In this document: piece by piece, positions 6,143-12,750 of the stretch
Position numbering within the stretch: the first letter of the stretch is position 1
How the letters are laid out: every line of letters begins with the position of its first letter
Assembly (NCBI GenBank): GCA_002365025.1
Contig: DEYX01000180.1
Coordinates: 1 to 18,898 of the forward strand
Source of the DNA: Hungatella sp. UBA3147
GTDB lineage: Bacteria > Bacillota > Clostridia > Lachnospirales > Lachnospiraceae
DNA: 18,898 nt
Direction of reading: 5' to 3'
Program-made: the position numbers and the translations under genes
Notes under the pieces: generated by a model
What the model was told of the DNA's origin: nothing
The model's database searches: none
Seen by the model: the letters and a program-made list of their open reading frames with translations, nothing else

Positions 6143-9127
6143 ATGCATCAGGTTGTATTTCGGAATGTGACAAATGACTGGCATAATGCGCTGCCGGTTG
6201 GAAACGGTAAAATGGGTGCCATGATATTTTTTCGGGACCACGAGCTGCATATTGCGCTTAACCATTATGACTGTTATTATCATATTTTGCCCAAAAAAAC
6301 AAAGGATGACCGGAAAGATCAGGAGAAAAGTACCTTTGATGATCCTGCCAGGATGCTGCGGACATATGAGGAGTTACGCCATGTAGTTTTGGAAGAAAGG
6401 ACAACGGAGGATTACGGCAGGGCTCACTATCTTAAAATCCTTCACCCGGAACAGACAGGAAAAAGACCTGCATACAAAGGCTCCAGCTATCCCATGGCAG
6501 GTGAAATCGTATTATACCTGGATGAAAACGTAGAGACCAGCACCTCCTGTCTGCGGCTGGCAATTGAAGAGGGAAAGGTATATTTTTGCACAGGAAAGAA
6601 TGGAAAAACGGCAGAAGCAAAAATATTTGTACCAAAGACAGAGGATGGCGTGATCATAGATATGAAGCAATCTGCAGATGGATTGTGGAAGGAGGCATCT
6701 ATGACCACTCCCTCGAAACGGGGGCAGGGGGCTTATCACGTGGCCACAGAGGTCACTGAACATATCATATGCTTTCGAACTTCTTTTAAGCAGGATAAAA
6801 CGACTGCTAAAGAGGAGGAAGTTACACCGTTTATCCAGGAAACGATTTTATACCTGCCGGAGTCCGGAAATTATGGGGAAGGAAAAGAAAGCCTGTGTTT
6901 TCCCGAAGAAGCGAAGCAATTTACGGCATTTGCAGCGGTTATGCCGGGAAAAGGCATGGCTGTAAAGCAGGGAAGATATCTGGAATGCGGACAAAAGGAT
7001 CTGGAACGTACCCACGATTATGCCTGGAACCAGTTCTGGACCAGTTCTGTAAAGCTGCCGGATTATTTCCTTGAGACGCTTTGGCATCTGCATGTCTATA
7101 TGATGGAATGTTCCTGCGGGAGAGGAAGTGCTTATCCGGAGCAGGCGTGCGGATTAAGCGGTCTATGGGATATCCGCAGACCTAATATGTGGGGGAGTAT
7201 GTGGTATTGGGATGCCAATATCCAGACTGCCTTTTATGGAACCTATTCTTCCGGTCACCCTGAACTGTTAAAGATATTCTGCGACGGATACCTGGCATAT
7301 GAAGAGGAGATCCGGGAATATACGAAAAAGGTCTATGGGACAGAGGGTTGGGCCCTCGATTATCCCCATACCCTGTACCACTGTATCCAGCCCTGGTGCA
7401 CCCAGTTTTTATGGCTGTATTATCAATATAGCGGCGATATGGAGTTTCTGGAGAAAAAGGCTTATCCTGTTATGCGGGAACAAATACGTTTCTTTGAATG
7501 GCTGGCGAAAAGAGATGAGAATGGAATTTTTCACTTGGAACTGGATATTTGCCCGGAGCAGGGAACCATTGGCTGTGATACCGTAATTACGATCGCCTGT
7601 GTAAAGAAGCTTCTTATCACGGCGGTAGATGCTGCTGGTATTCTAAACAGACCGGAAAGTGAAGCTGCCGGAATGAGAGAGATTCTTTTTAGCCTTCCGG
7701 AATACAGCCTCACTTCGGATGGAAGGAGATGGAAGGATTCTCCGGAGGTGAATGACAATCTGTTTATGAGACATCCCTCTGTACTTATGCCTGTATTTCC
7801 TGCCGGTGAGGTCACCTGGGAAAGCGATAAGCTGGTACGGGAAAGAGCGGAAGAAACCTTAAAGTATGCGGTAGATCATACGGAAATCGGTACCTTTGGC
7901 CCCGGCTGGCTGGCCATGGCGGCGGCGAATTTAAAAAAAGGTACATCTGCACAGCGAATACTATATGAAAAGCTTCTGGACTATGAACTGCATTCCAATG
8001 GCCTGGGATATGAGGAATCAGAGAGGTTCATCAATTACTGCCACATTACAAAGCCGGCTCATGAACTGCCGCCTATGATGGAAGTGTCAGGATGCATTGT
8101 GAATACGGTTAATTTGATGCTTCTCCAGGCAAAAGAGGCAATCCATATATTTCCAGCCGTTCCCGATGGCGATGATAGGTTCATGGAAAAAATCGTACAA
8201 TACAGGGAGGATGAGGAGGATGTGGCCAGGGAATATCCAGACTGGAAAGAGGTGGAGTTTACCGGACTTCTGGCTCCCGGAGGTTTTATAATATCGGCAC
8301 AAAGGCGAAAAGGAAAAACCACCTATGTCTGTGTGGAAAGCTCCAGAGAGAGTTGCCTGAAGCTTCAAGTACCGTGTGAACTGAGCGCCAGTGGAAAGCC
8401 TTATCTGATACAAAAGCAGATGAAACAGGGAGAGCAGATTGTGCTTGGGAAGAAATCCCGGCAATCGATTTTAGCACTTCCGGAAGTATCCCTCCATAAG
8501 GCGGCACGGACCCATAGGAGAATATTCATTGGAGAAAATGAGGATACCGGCTTTTATAAGGCTGTGGATTCATTTACCTGCGCCTATGGATTTGCGAATG
8601 ACAACCGCTGCATGTCCACACCATACATTTTTGATTTTGGGAGAACGGATATCATAAAGAATTATGATCCTGTTTATCACAGACAGTCTTATCTGAACGG
8701 GCAGGCCCTGGTTTATGCAGCAGGACCTCTGTCTGTTGGAATTCAGGCATACAGCGATGATCTGGGATATGGTTTTCTAAATCCCCTGGAGATCGCTATA
8801 AAGGACAGGGGTCGGCCGGATGATTTAAGACGAGATTTTCTGGAAGGCTCGGAACAGACAGAGTTTTTATTGGAACTGCCCAAAGGAAAATATGATTTTC
8901 TGGTCATTTCCGGAGATGAAGAGGAAGATTCCCTGACCACAGTAAGCCTTCCGGGGCAGGGGACCAGGATGGATGGGGCCATTATTAAAGCAGGACGGTA
9001 TCAATGCAGAATTCTTCCTTATATCCAGCAAAGGGATGGGGATGCTTTCATCCGTCTGGAAACAGGCAATGGCATGAAGTGGAAATTGAATGCTATCTTT
9101 ATTAACAAGGAGTATGCTTTTTTATAG
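6143..9127 (+). CDS. GH95-like (alpha/alpha)6 glycoside hydrolase with extra C-terminal beta domain
   Basis: A 994-aa cytoplasmic protein with no signal peptide. The N-terminus (WHNALPVGNGKMGAMIF, residues 13-29) is the beginning of a GH95/GH65-type N-terminal beta domain. The middle has the (alpha/alpha)6 landmarks of GH95: GLSGLWDIRRPNMWGSMWYWDANIQ (near 340-361), CPEQGTIGCDT (near 470) and PPMMEVSGC...MLLQ...IHIFPAVPD (near 643-675). Aligned by eye to Bifidobacterium bifidum AfcA, the general acid Glu566 is kept as Glu472 and Asn423 as Asn359. Asn421 is replaced by Asp357 and the base-assisting Asp766 by Glu647. Residues ~805-994 form a separate beta domain starting FDFGRTD (830) and ending in KWKLNAIFIN, resembling the N-terminal domain of rhamnogalacturonan acetylesterases and related enzymes. 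Its likely target is an alpha-linked sugar (L-fucose, L-galactose or similar) on imported oligosaccharides, but the active-site changes make activity uncertain. It is the last gene of the importer operon. Confidence 0.75.
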   Translation: MHQVVFRNVTNDWHNALPVGNGKMGAMIFFRDHELHIALNHYDCYYHILPKKTKDDRKDQEKSTFDDPARMLRTYEELRHVVLEERTTEDYGRAHYLKILHPEQTGKRPAYKGSSYPMAGEIVLYLDENVETSTSCLRLAIEEGKVYFCTGKNGKTAEAKIFVPKTEDGVIIDMKQSADGLWKEASMTTPSKRGQGAYHVATEVTEHIICFRTSFKQDKTTAKEEEVTPFIQETILYLPESGNYGEGKESLCFPEEAKQFTAFAAVMPGKGMAVKQGRYLECGQKDLERTHDYAWNQFWTSSVKLPDYFLETLWHLHVYMMECSCGRGSAYPEQACGLSGLWDIRRPNMWGSMWYWDANIQTAFYGTYSSGHPELLKIFCDGYLAYEEEIREYTKKVYGTEGWALDYPHTLYHCIQPWCTQFLWLYYQYSGDMEFLEKKAYPVMREQIRFFEWLAKRDENGIFHLELDICPEQGTIGCDTVITIACVKKLLITAVDAAGILNRPESEAAGMREILFSLPEYSLTSDGRRWKDSPEVNDNLFMRHPSVLMPVFPAGEVTWESDKLVRERAEETLKYAVDHTEIGTFGPGWLAMAAANLKKGTSAQRILYEKLLDYELHSNGLGYEESERFINYCHITKPAHELPPMMEVSGCIVNTVNLMLLQAKEAIHIFPAVPDGDDRFMEKIVQYREDEEDVAREYPDWKEVEFTGLLAPGGFIISAQRRKGKTTYVCVESSRESCLKLQVPCELSASGKPYLIQKQMKQGEQIVLGKKSRQSILALPEVSLHKAARTHRRIFIGENEDTGFYKAVDSFTCAYGFANDNRCMSTPYIFDFGRTDIIKNYDPVYHRQSYLNGQALVYAAGPLSVGIQAYSDDLGYGFLNPLEIAIKDRGRPDDLRRDFLEGSEQTEFLLELPKGKYDFLVISGDEEEDSLTTVSLPGQGTRMDGAIIKAGRYQCRILPYIQQRDGDAFIRLETGNGMKWKLNAIFINKEYAFL

Positions 9128-9248
9128 AAAGGGAATGTTGCATCAGAGGCCGCAAGAACATTACCATTAGCACTCAATTATTTTACATCTCAGTTTTCAT
9201 TTAATTACACGGCGATGCTTGACTTTCCTATTTGCAACAGACCGAGAT
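9128..9248. other. Spacer with no supported feature
   Basis: These 121 bases separate the GH95-like gene from the resistance cassette. A weak AATGTT...AACATT repeat with bulges is present near 9132-9163, but there is no T-run after it. I see no clear terminator, gene or promoter here, so the importer operon may read through into the leader region that follows. Confidence 0.5.
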
Positions 9249-9277
9249 TTGACAGCACCAAAAGGCTGTGATATAAT
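9249..9277 (+). promoter_or_regulatory. Consensus sigma-A promoter of the ABC-F leader transcript
   Basis: TTGACA (9249-9254), a 17-base spacer and TATAAT (9272-9277) are both exact consensus hexamers at ideal spacing. Such a strong constitutive promoter ahead of a resistance gene fits control after initiation, by attenuation in the leader. The expected transcription start is about 9284, some 23 bases before the leader-peptide ATG. Confidence 0.92.
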
Positions 9278-9306
9278 GATGGCGTTTCAGTAAAGGAGAG
9301 AATACT

Positions 9307-9396
9307 ATGAACTTCTATTTAACCAATCAACTTGTTAAGAAACTCAACTCTGTACAATTCATGCCGATGAAACATTGTACAGAGTATAGCGTATAG
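9307..9396 (+). CDS. Leader peptide (29 codons) of the ABC-F attenuator
   Basis: A short reading frame, ATG 9307 to TAG 9394-9396, beginning MNFYLTNQLVKKLNSVQF and ending CTEYSV. AAGGAG (9293-9298) sits 8 bases before the ATG, as good as for any large gene here, so it should be translated. Its second half lies within the first leader hairpin (9347-9385), so the position of a ribosome on it decides which RNA structure can form. Leader peptides of this kind sense ribosome-targeting antibiotics by stalling. The peptide itself matches no family I recognise; its regulatory role is inferred from position, ribosome-binding site and the overlapping structures. Confidence 0.75.
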   Translation: MNFYLTNQLVKKLNSVQFMPMKHCTEYSV

Positions 9397-9472
9397 ATGA
9401 CGCATTAAGATTTCATCGGAAAGCAGGGCAATATTCATACTGATACAATTAGTATGCTATTGCTTCTTTCCG
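9347..9472 (+). promoter_or_regulatory. Attenuator RNA with competing hairpins
   Basis: Hairpin 1 pairs ACTCTGTACAAT (9347-9358) with ATTGTACAGAGT (9374-9385), a perfect 12 bp inside the leader peptide frame. An alternative pairing joins its loop, CCGATGAAA (9364-9372), to TTTCATCGG (9411-9419), a perfect 9 bp. Hairpin 2 pairs CGGAAAG, GCAATA and CATACT (9417-9441) with AGTATG, TATTGC and CTTTCCG (9451-9472). It shares CGG 9417-9419 with the alternative pairing, so the two partly exclude each other. This is the arrangement expected for stall-dependent antitermination ahead of the two terminators downstream. Confidence 0.75.
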
Positions 9473-9491
9473 TGTGTAAATTTAGCGTATA
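9387..9491 (+). repeat. Direct repeat TAGCGTATA flanking leader hairpin 2
   Basis: The 9-base sequence TAGCGTATA occurs at 9387-9395, at the end of the leader peptide frame, and again at 9483-9491, running into the 5' arm of the first terminator. It may be a trace of leader duplication or a site competing for the same partner. No complementary strand was found in the leader, so its meaning is unclear. Confidence 0.5.
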
Positions 9492-9526
9492 AAAGGCTAT
9501 GGGCAATGTTTTGTCCGTAGCCTTTT
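9491..9526 (+). terminator. First terminator-like hairpin in the ABC-F leader
   Basis: AAAAGGCTA (9491-9499) pairs with TAGCCTTTT (9518-9526), and the stem continues inward through GG/CC and CA/TG pairs with two wobbles to a six-base loop. The 3' arm ends in four Ts followed by GCTATT, so it is a moderate terminator. It lies 95 bases after the leader-peptide stop and well before the ABC-F gene. Confidence 0.7.
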
Positions 9527-9560
9527 GCTATTAAAATATCGGTTTGTATAGAACTGAGAG

Positions 9561-9611
9561 GCAGAAGGCAGATACACTTATGTGTATTGTCTTCTGCTTT
9601 TTTGCGTTTTT
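9561..9611 (+). terminator. Second, strong terminator just before the ABC-F gene
   Basis: GCAGAAG (9561-9567) pairs with CTTCTGC (9591-9597). The stem extends through CA/TG to ATACAC/GTGTAT with one bulged G and a four-base loop. Six Ts (9598-9603), then GCG and five more Ts (9607-9611) follow. This is a classic intrinsic terminator placed only 48 bases before the ABC-F start, so it must be bypassed or melted for expression. Confidence 0.85.
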
Positions 9612-9659
9612 ACACATGGCTGCTGATTCAATAACAGAAATGAAAGGACTTTGATTAAC

Positions 9660-11192
9660 ATGAGCTTACTAGAAATTAACGGATTATCACATTCTTTTGG
9701 AGATAATCTGCTTTACAAAAATGCGGAATTTACCCTTAACAAAGGCGAACATATTGGTATCGTTGGACAAAACGGGACTGGAAAAAGCACTTTGATTAAA
9801 ATTTGCACCGAGCAGGTAATGCCGGACGCCGGACGAATTATCTGGCAGTCCAATATCTCTGTCGGTTATCTCGGACAGTATGCGGAAATAGACCATAGCT
9901 TAACTATGAAGGAATTTTTGAAGTCAGCCTTTTCAAGACTATATGAGATGGAACATGAAATGGGCGTATTATATGAGATGGCCGCAAACGGCGATATGAG
10001 ATACTTGGAACGTGCAGCAAAACTTCAGGAAGAACTTGAAAGACATGATTTTTATTCGATCGATACACATATCGAACAAGTGGCAAACGGATTGGGATTG
10101 CTTGCTATTGGTCTTGCCCGTCCGATCGAGCAAATGAGCGGAGGCCAGCGTGCAAAGGTGATTTTAGCAAAATTACTTCTGGAAAAACCAGATGTTCTTT
10201 TGCTTGATGAACCTACAAACTTTTTGGATAAAGAACACATTTCATGGCTTGCTGATTATTTATCAAGATTGGACAATGCTTTTATGATAGTGTCACATGA
10301 CTTTGCCTTTTTAGATAAAATCACGAATCGTATTTGTGATATAGACAATGATACCATTACAAAATATTATGGTGCCTATTCTGAGTTTTTGAAAAAGAAA
10401 ACTCTGCTGCGGGAAGATTATATCAGGCAATATTCAACACAACAAAAGGAAATTAAAAAGACAGAGGAGTTTATAAGAAAAAATATTGCCGGACGAAAAT
10501 CAAAAATGGCAAGAGGCCGCCAGAAGCAGCTTGATCGCATGGATAAAATGGAAGCCTTAGCGCAGAAGGAAATAAAGCCATATTTTTATTTTCAAGAATT
10601 ACCTTTGACGAATACAGAGCATTTAGCAGTTAAACACTTAGCAATTGGCTACCATTACCCTGTATTATCTGATATTGATTTTAGCATAAATGGCGGGCAA
10701 AAGGTAGTGATTACCGGGTTTAACGGAATTGGAAAGTCAACGCTGTTAAAAACTCTGGTTGGGCAAATTCCGTCCCTGCAAGGTTTATATAAATACTCTG
10801 AGCAAGTAACTATTGGATATTTTGAACAGGATCTCTCATGGCCTGATGAAGCAAGAACACCCATTCAGATTGTTTCAGATTCCTATCCGAATCTGGTAAT
10901 AAAAGATGTAAGAAAAAAATTAGCCCGATGTGGTATTTCGAGTAAGCACGCGATGCAATCAATCGGGACATTAAGCGGCGGAGAACAGGCAAAAGTGAAA
11001 ATGTGTCTATTGACATTAACACCCTGCAATTTTCTGATTATGGACGAACCGACAAATCATTTAGACGTTCAGGCAAAAGACTCCTTAAAAACAGCCTTGA
11101 TGGAATTTCCGGGGACCGTTTTACTGGTTTCACATGAAGAAGTATTTTATCAGGACTGGGCACAAAGGGTCATTGATATAGAGAAATGGTAA
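9660..11192 (+). CDS. ABC-F family ATPase, probable ribosome-protection antibiotic resistance factor
   Basis: A 510-aa soluble protein with two ABC ATPase domains and no membrane segments, the ABC-F layout. Domain 1 has Walker A GQNGTGKST (36-44), signature SGGQ (160-163) and Walker B LLLDEP with catalytic Glu184. Domain 2 has GFNGIGKST (353-361), LSGGEQ (438-443) and MDEPTNHLD with Glu463. The charged helical linker between them (about 238-310, QKEIKKTEEFIRKNIAG.. KQLDRMDKMEAL) is the part that reaches toward the peptidyl-transferase centre in ribosome-bound ABC-F proteins. AAGGA (9644-9648) is 11 bases before this ATG and only 2 before the in-frame TTG at 9651, so the ATG is chosen. The attenuator upstream argues for an inducible resistance role (lincosamide, pleuromutilin or streptogramin class by analogy with Lsa/Vga/VmlR/CplR) rather than housekeeping. 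The gene is visibly AT-richer than its neighbours. Drug spectrum cannot be read from sequence. Confidence 0.88.
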   Translation: MSLLEINGLSHSFGDNLLYKNAEFTLNKGEHIGIVGQNGTGKSTLIKICTEQVMPDAGRIIWQSNISVGYLGQYAEIDHSLTMKEFLKSAFSRLYEMEHEMGVLYEMAANGDMRYLERAAKLQEELERHDFYSIDTHIEQVANGLGLLAIGLARPIEQMSGGQRAKVILAKLLLEKPDVLLLDEPTNFLDKEHISWLADYLSRLDNAFMIVSHDFAFLDKITNRICDIDNDTITKYYGAYSEFLKKKTLLREDYIRQYSTQQKEIKKTEEFIRKNIAGRKSKMARGRQKQLDRMDKMEALAQKEIKPYFYFQELPLTNTEHLAVKHLAIGYHYPVLSDIDFSINGGQKVVITGFNGIGKSTLLKTLVGQIPSLQGLYKYSEQVTIGYFEQDLSWPDEARTPIQIVSDSYPNLVIKDVRKKLARCGISSKHAMQSIGTLSGGEQAKVKMCLLTLTPCNFLIMDEPTNHLDVQAKDSLKTALMEFPGTVLLVSHEEVFYQDWAQRVIDIEKW

Positions 11193-11210
11193 AAACATTC
11201 TGAATCTCCT

Positions 11211-11260
11211 AATCTGCCCGGCGGCAGAAAAGAAAAAATTGCTGCTGGGCAGATTGTTTT
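11211..11260 (+). terminator. Terminator after the ABC-F gene
   Basis: AATCTGCCC (11211-11219) pairs perfectly with GGGCAGATT (11247-11255). The stem continues inward through about seven more pairs, including wobbles, to an A-rich loop, and GTTTT follows. It closes the resistance cassette as a separate transcription unit. Confidence 0.85.
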
Positions 11261-11371
11261 CTGCGCTTTTATACTATTCACTTTCAACCCACACCATTTT
11301 GTATCCGGAAATGAAAAAAACAACTCAGTACTGGAACGTACATATTGCTCTAGCCAACGTATCGCCCCATC

Positions 11372-11380
11372 TGGTATAAT
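11372..11380 (+). promoter_or_regulatory. Extended -10 promoter of the GH125/two-component operon
   Basis: TGGTATAAT contains a perfect -10 (11375-11380) with an upstream TG, the extended -10 form that can work without a good -35. The sequence at the -35 position (AGCCAA) is poor. It lies 29 bases before the GH125 start codon. Confidence 0.65.
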
Positions 11381-11409
11381 AAAATCACTAATAGAAAGGA
11401 CGTGAACGG

Positions 11410-12702
11410 ATGCAGAAAATGTTAGAAAAAACACCGGATATTCTATTGTCAAGGGGAGCGAAGCTGGAGGATGAATATAAAAAGGTATATCCCGAACTGG
11501 CACCCTTAGTAAAACAATGCTTTTTAAATACGATGGATACCACTGTAAAAAGACTGGACGATGGCAGCTTTTTTGTAATTACCGGGGATATTCCGGCTAT
11601 GTGGCTGCGTGATTCAGCAGCGCAGGTAAAACCCTATATAAAATATGCCAGAAAGGACAGGGAGCTATGTGAGATTATAAAAGGCATTATTCGAAAGCAG
11701 GCAGAGATGGTCTGTATCGACCCTTATGCGAATGCGTTTAATGAGAGCGCCAACGGTGCGGGACATAACGATGATACAAAGTTAAATGACTCTGTATGGG
11801 AAAGAAAATATGAAGTGGATTCCTTATGTGCCCCTGTCTACCTTTCCTGGCAGTTTTGGAAAGAGACAGGAGAGGCGGATATCTTTGACGAGAAGTATTT
11901 AGAGATGCTTCACAATATTTTAAAAGTATTTACTACGGAACAGCACCATGAGACATCTGAGTACTTTTTTAGAAGAAGTGACTGCGTGGAAACCGATACA
12001 CTTCCTATGGAGGGAAAAGGAAATCCGGTCGTCCATACAGGGATGACCTGGTCTGGATTCCGCCCTTCGGATGACCGGTGTGTCTATGGGTATCTGATTC
12101 CTGCAAATATGATGGCAGTGACCGCGCTTACTTATGCAGAGGAAATATGCAGAACGGTTTATCAAAACGAAGAACTGGCCAGGAGCTGCCAAAAGCTCTT
12201 GACGGAAATCAGAGAGGGTATAGAGAGATATGGAGTTGTCCATCACGAAAAGTACGGTGATATTTACGCTTATGAAACAGACGGTATGGGACATCATATT
12301 CTGATGGATGACGCGAATTCCCCCAGCCTTCTGGCTATTCCTTATCTGGGCTACAAAGATGCTTCGGATGAGATTTACCGGAATACCCGCAGATTCATCC
12401 TGTCAGAGGACAATCCTTATTTTTATACCGGGACATACGCCAGGGGCATTGGAAGCCCGCATACACCAAAAGGATTTATCTGGCACATCGGATTAACGAT
12501 GCAGGCACTCACTTCCGCTGACAGGGATGAGATAATGGAATGTCTGAGAATGATAGCCGCTACCCATGCTGGTTTAAACTATATGCATGAGTCCTTTAAC
12601 CCAGAGAGCCCGGAAGAGTTTACCAGGGACTGGTTTGCCTGGGCAAATTCAATATTTGCAGAACTTCTTGATCAATTATCAATTCAAGGGTTCTGGTTCT
12701 GA
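11410..12702 (+). CDS. GH125 exo-alpha-1,6-mannosidase
   Basis: A 430-aa cytoplasmic enzyme with the family hallmarks: TGDIPAMWLRDSAAQV (near residues 58-73), YANAFNE (near 105), KYEVDSLCAPVYLSW (near 137-151), GMTWSGFRPSDD (to 222) and HESFNP. In the Clostridium perfringens enzyme the general acid is Asp220 and the base Glu393; here Asp221 (in PSDD) and Glu394 (in MHESF) fall at the same spacing, so the active site looks intact. Family members remove non-reducing terminal alpha-1,6-linked mannose with inversion, from N-glycan or mannan fragments. AAAGGA (11395-11400) is 9 bases before the ATG. The two-component system follows 48 bases downstream on the same strand and is probably co-transcribed. 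A mannose-containing substrate for the whole locus is suggested by this gene. Confidence 0.95.
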   Translation: MQKMLEKTPDILLSRGAKLEDEYKKVYPELAPLVKQCFLNTMDTTVKRLDDGSFFVITGDIPAMWLRDSAAQVKPYIKYARKDRELCEIIKGIIRKQAEMVCIDPYANAFNESANGAGHNDDTKLNDSVWERKYEVDSLCAPVYLSWQFWKETGEADIFDEKYLEMLHNILKVFTTEQHHETSEYFFRRSDCVETDTLPMEGKGNPVVHTGMTWSGFRPSDDRCVYGYLIPANMMAVTALTYAEEICRTVYQNEELARSCQKLLTEIREGIERYGVVHHEKYGDIYAYETDGMGHHILMDDANSPSLLAIPYLGYKDASDEIYRNTRRFILSEDNPYFYTGTYARGIGSPHTPKGFIWHIGLTMQALTSADRDEIMECLRMIAATHAGLNYMHESFNPESPEEFTRDWFAWANSIFAELLDQLSIQGFWF

Positions 12703-12750
12703 TCAATTATGGATGAATTATAATTATCTGCACCGGGAGGAAAACCTGGA

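Noticed and set aside
8087..8464. Long - strand frames inside the GH95-like gene
   Set aside because: They are antisense to a clearly coding frame and have no ribosome-binding site or recognisable domain.
9132..9163. AATGTT...AACATT repeat as a terminator for the importer operon
   Set aside because: The stem needs bulges and no T-run follows, so it is too weak to call.
9651..9653. TTG as the ABC-F start codon
   Set aside because: The ribosome-binding site would be only 2 bases away; the in-frame ATG at 9660 has usable spacing and gives the family's usual MSLLEINGLSHSFG opening.
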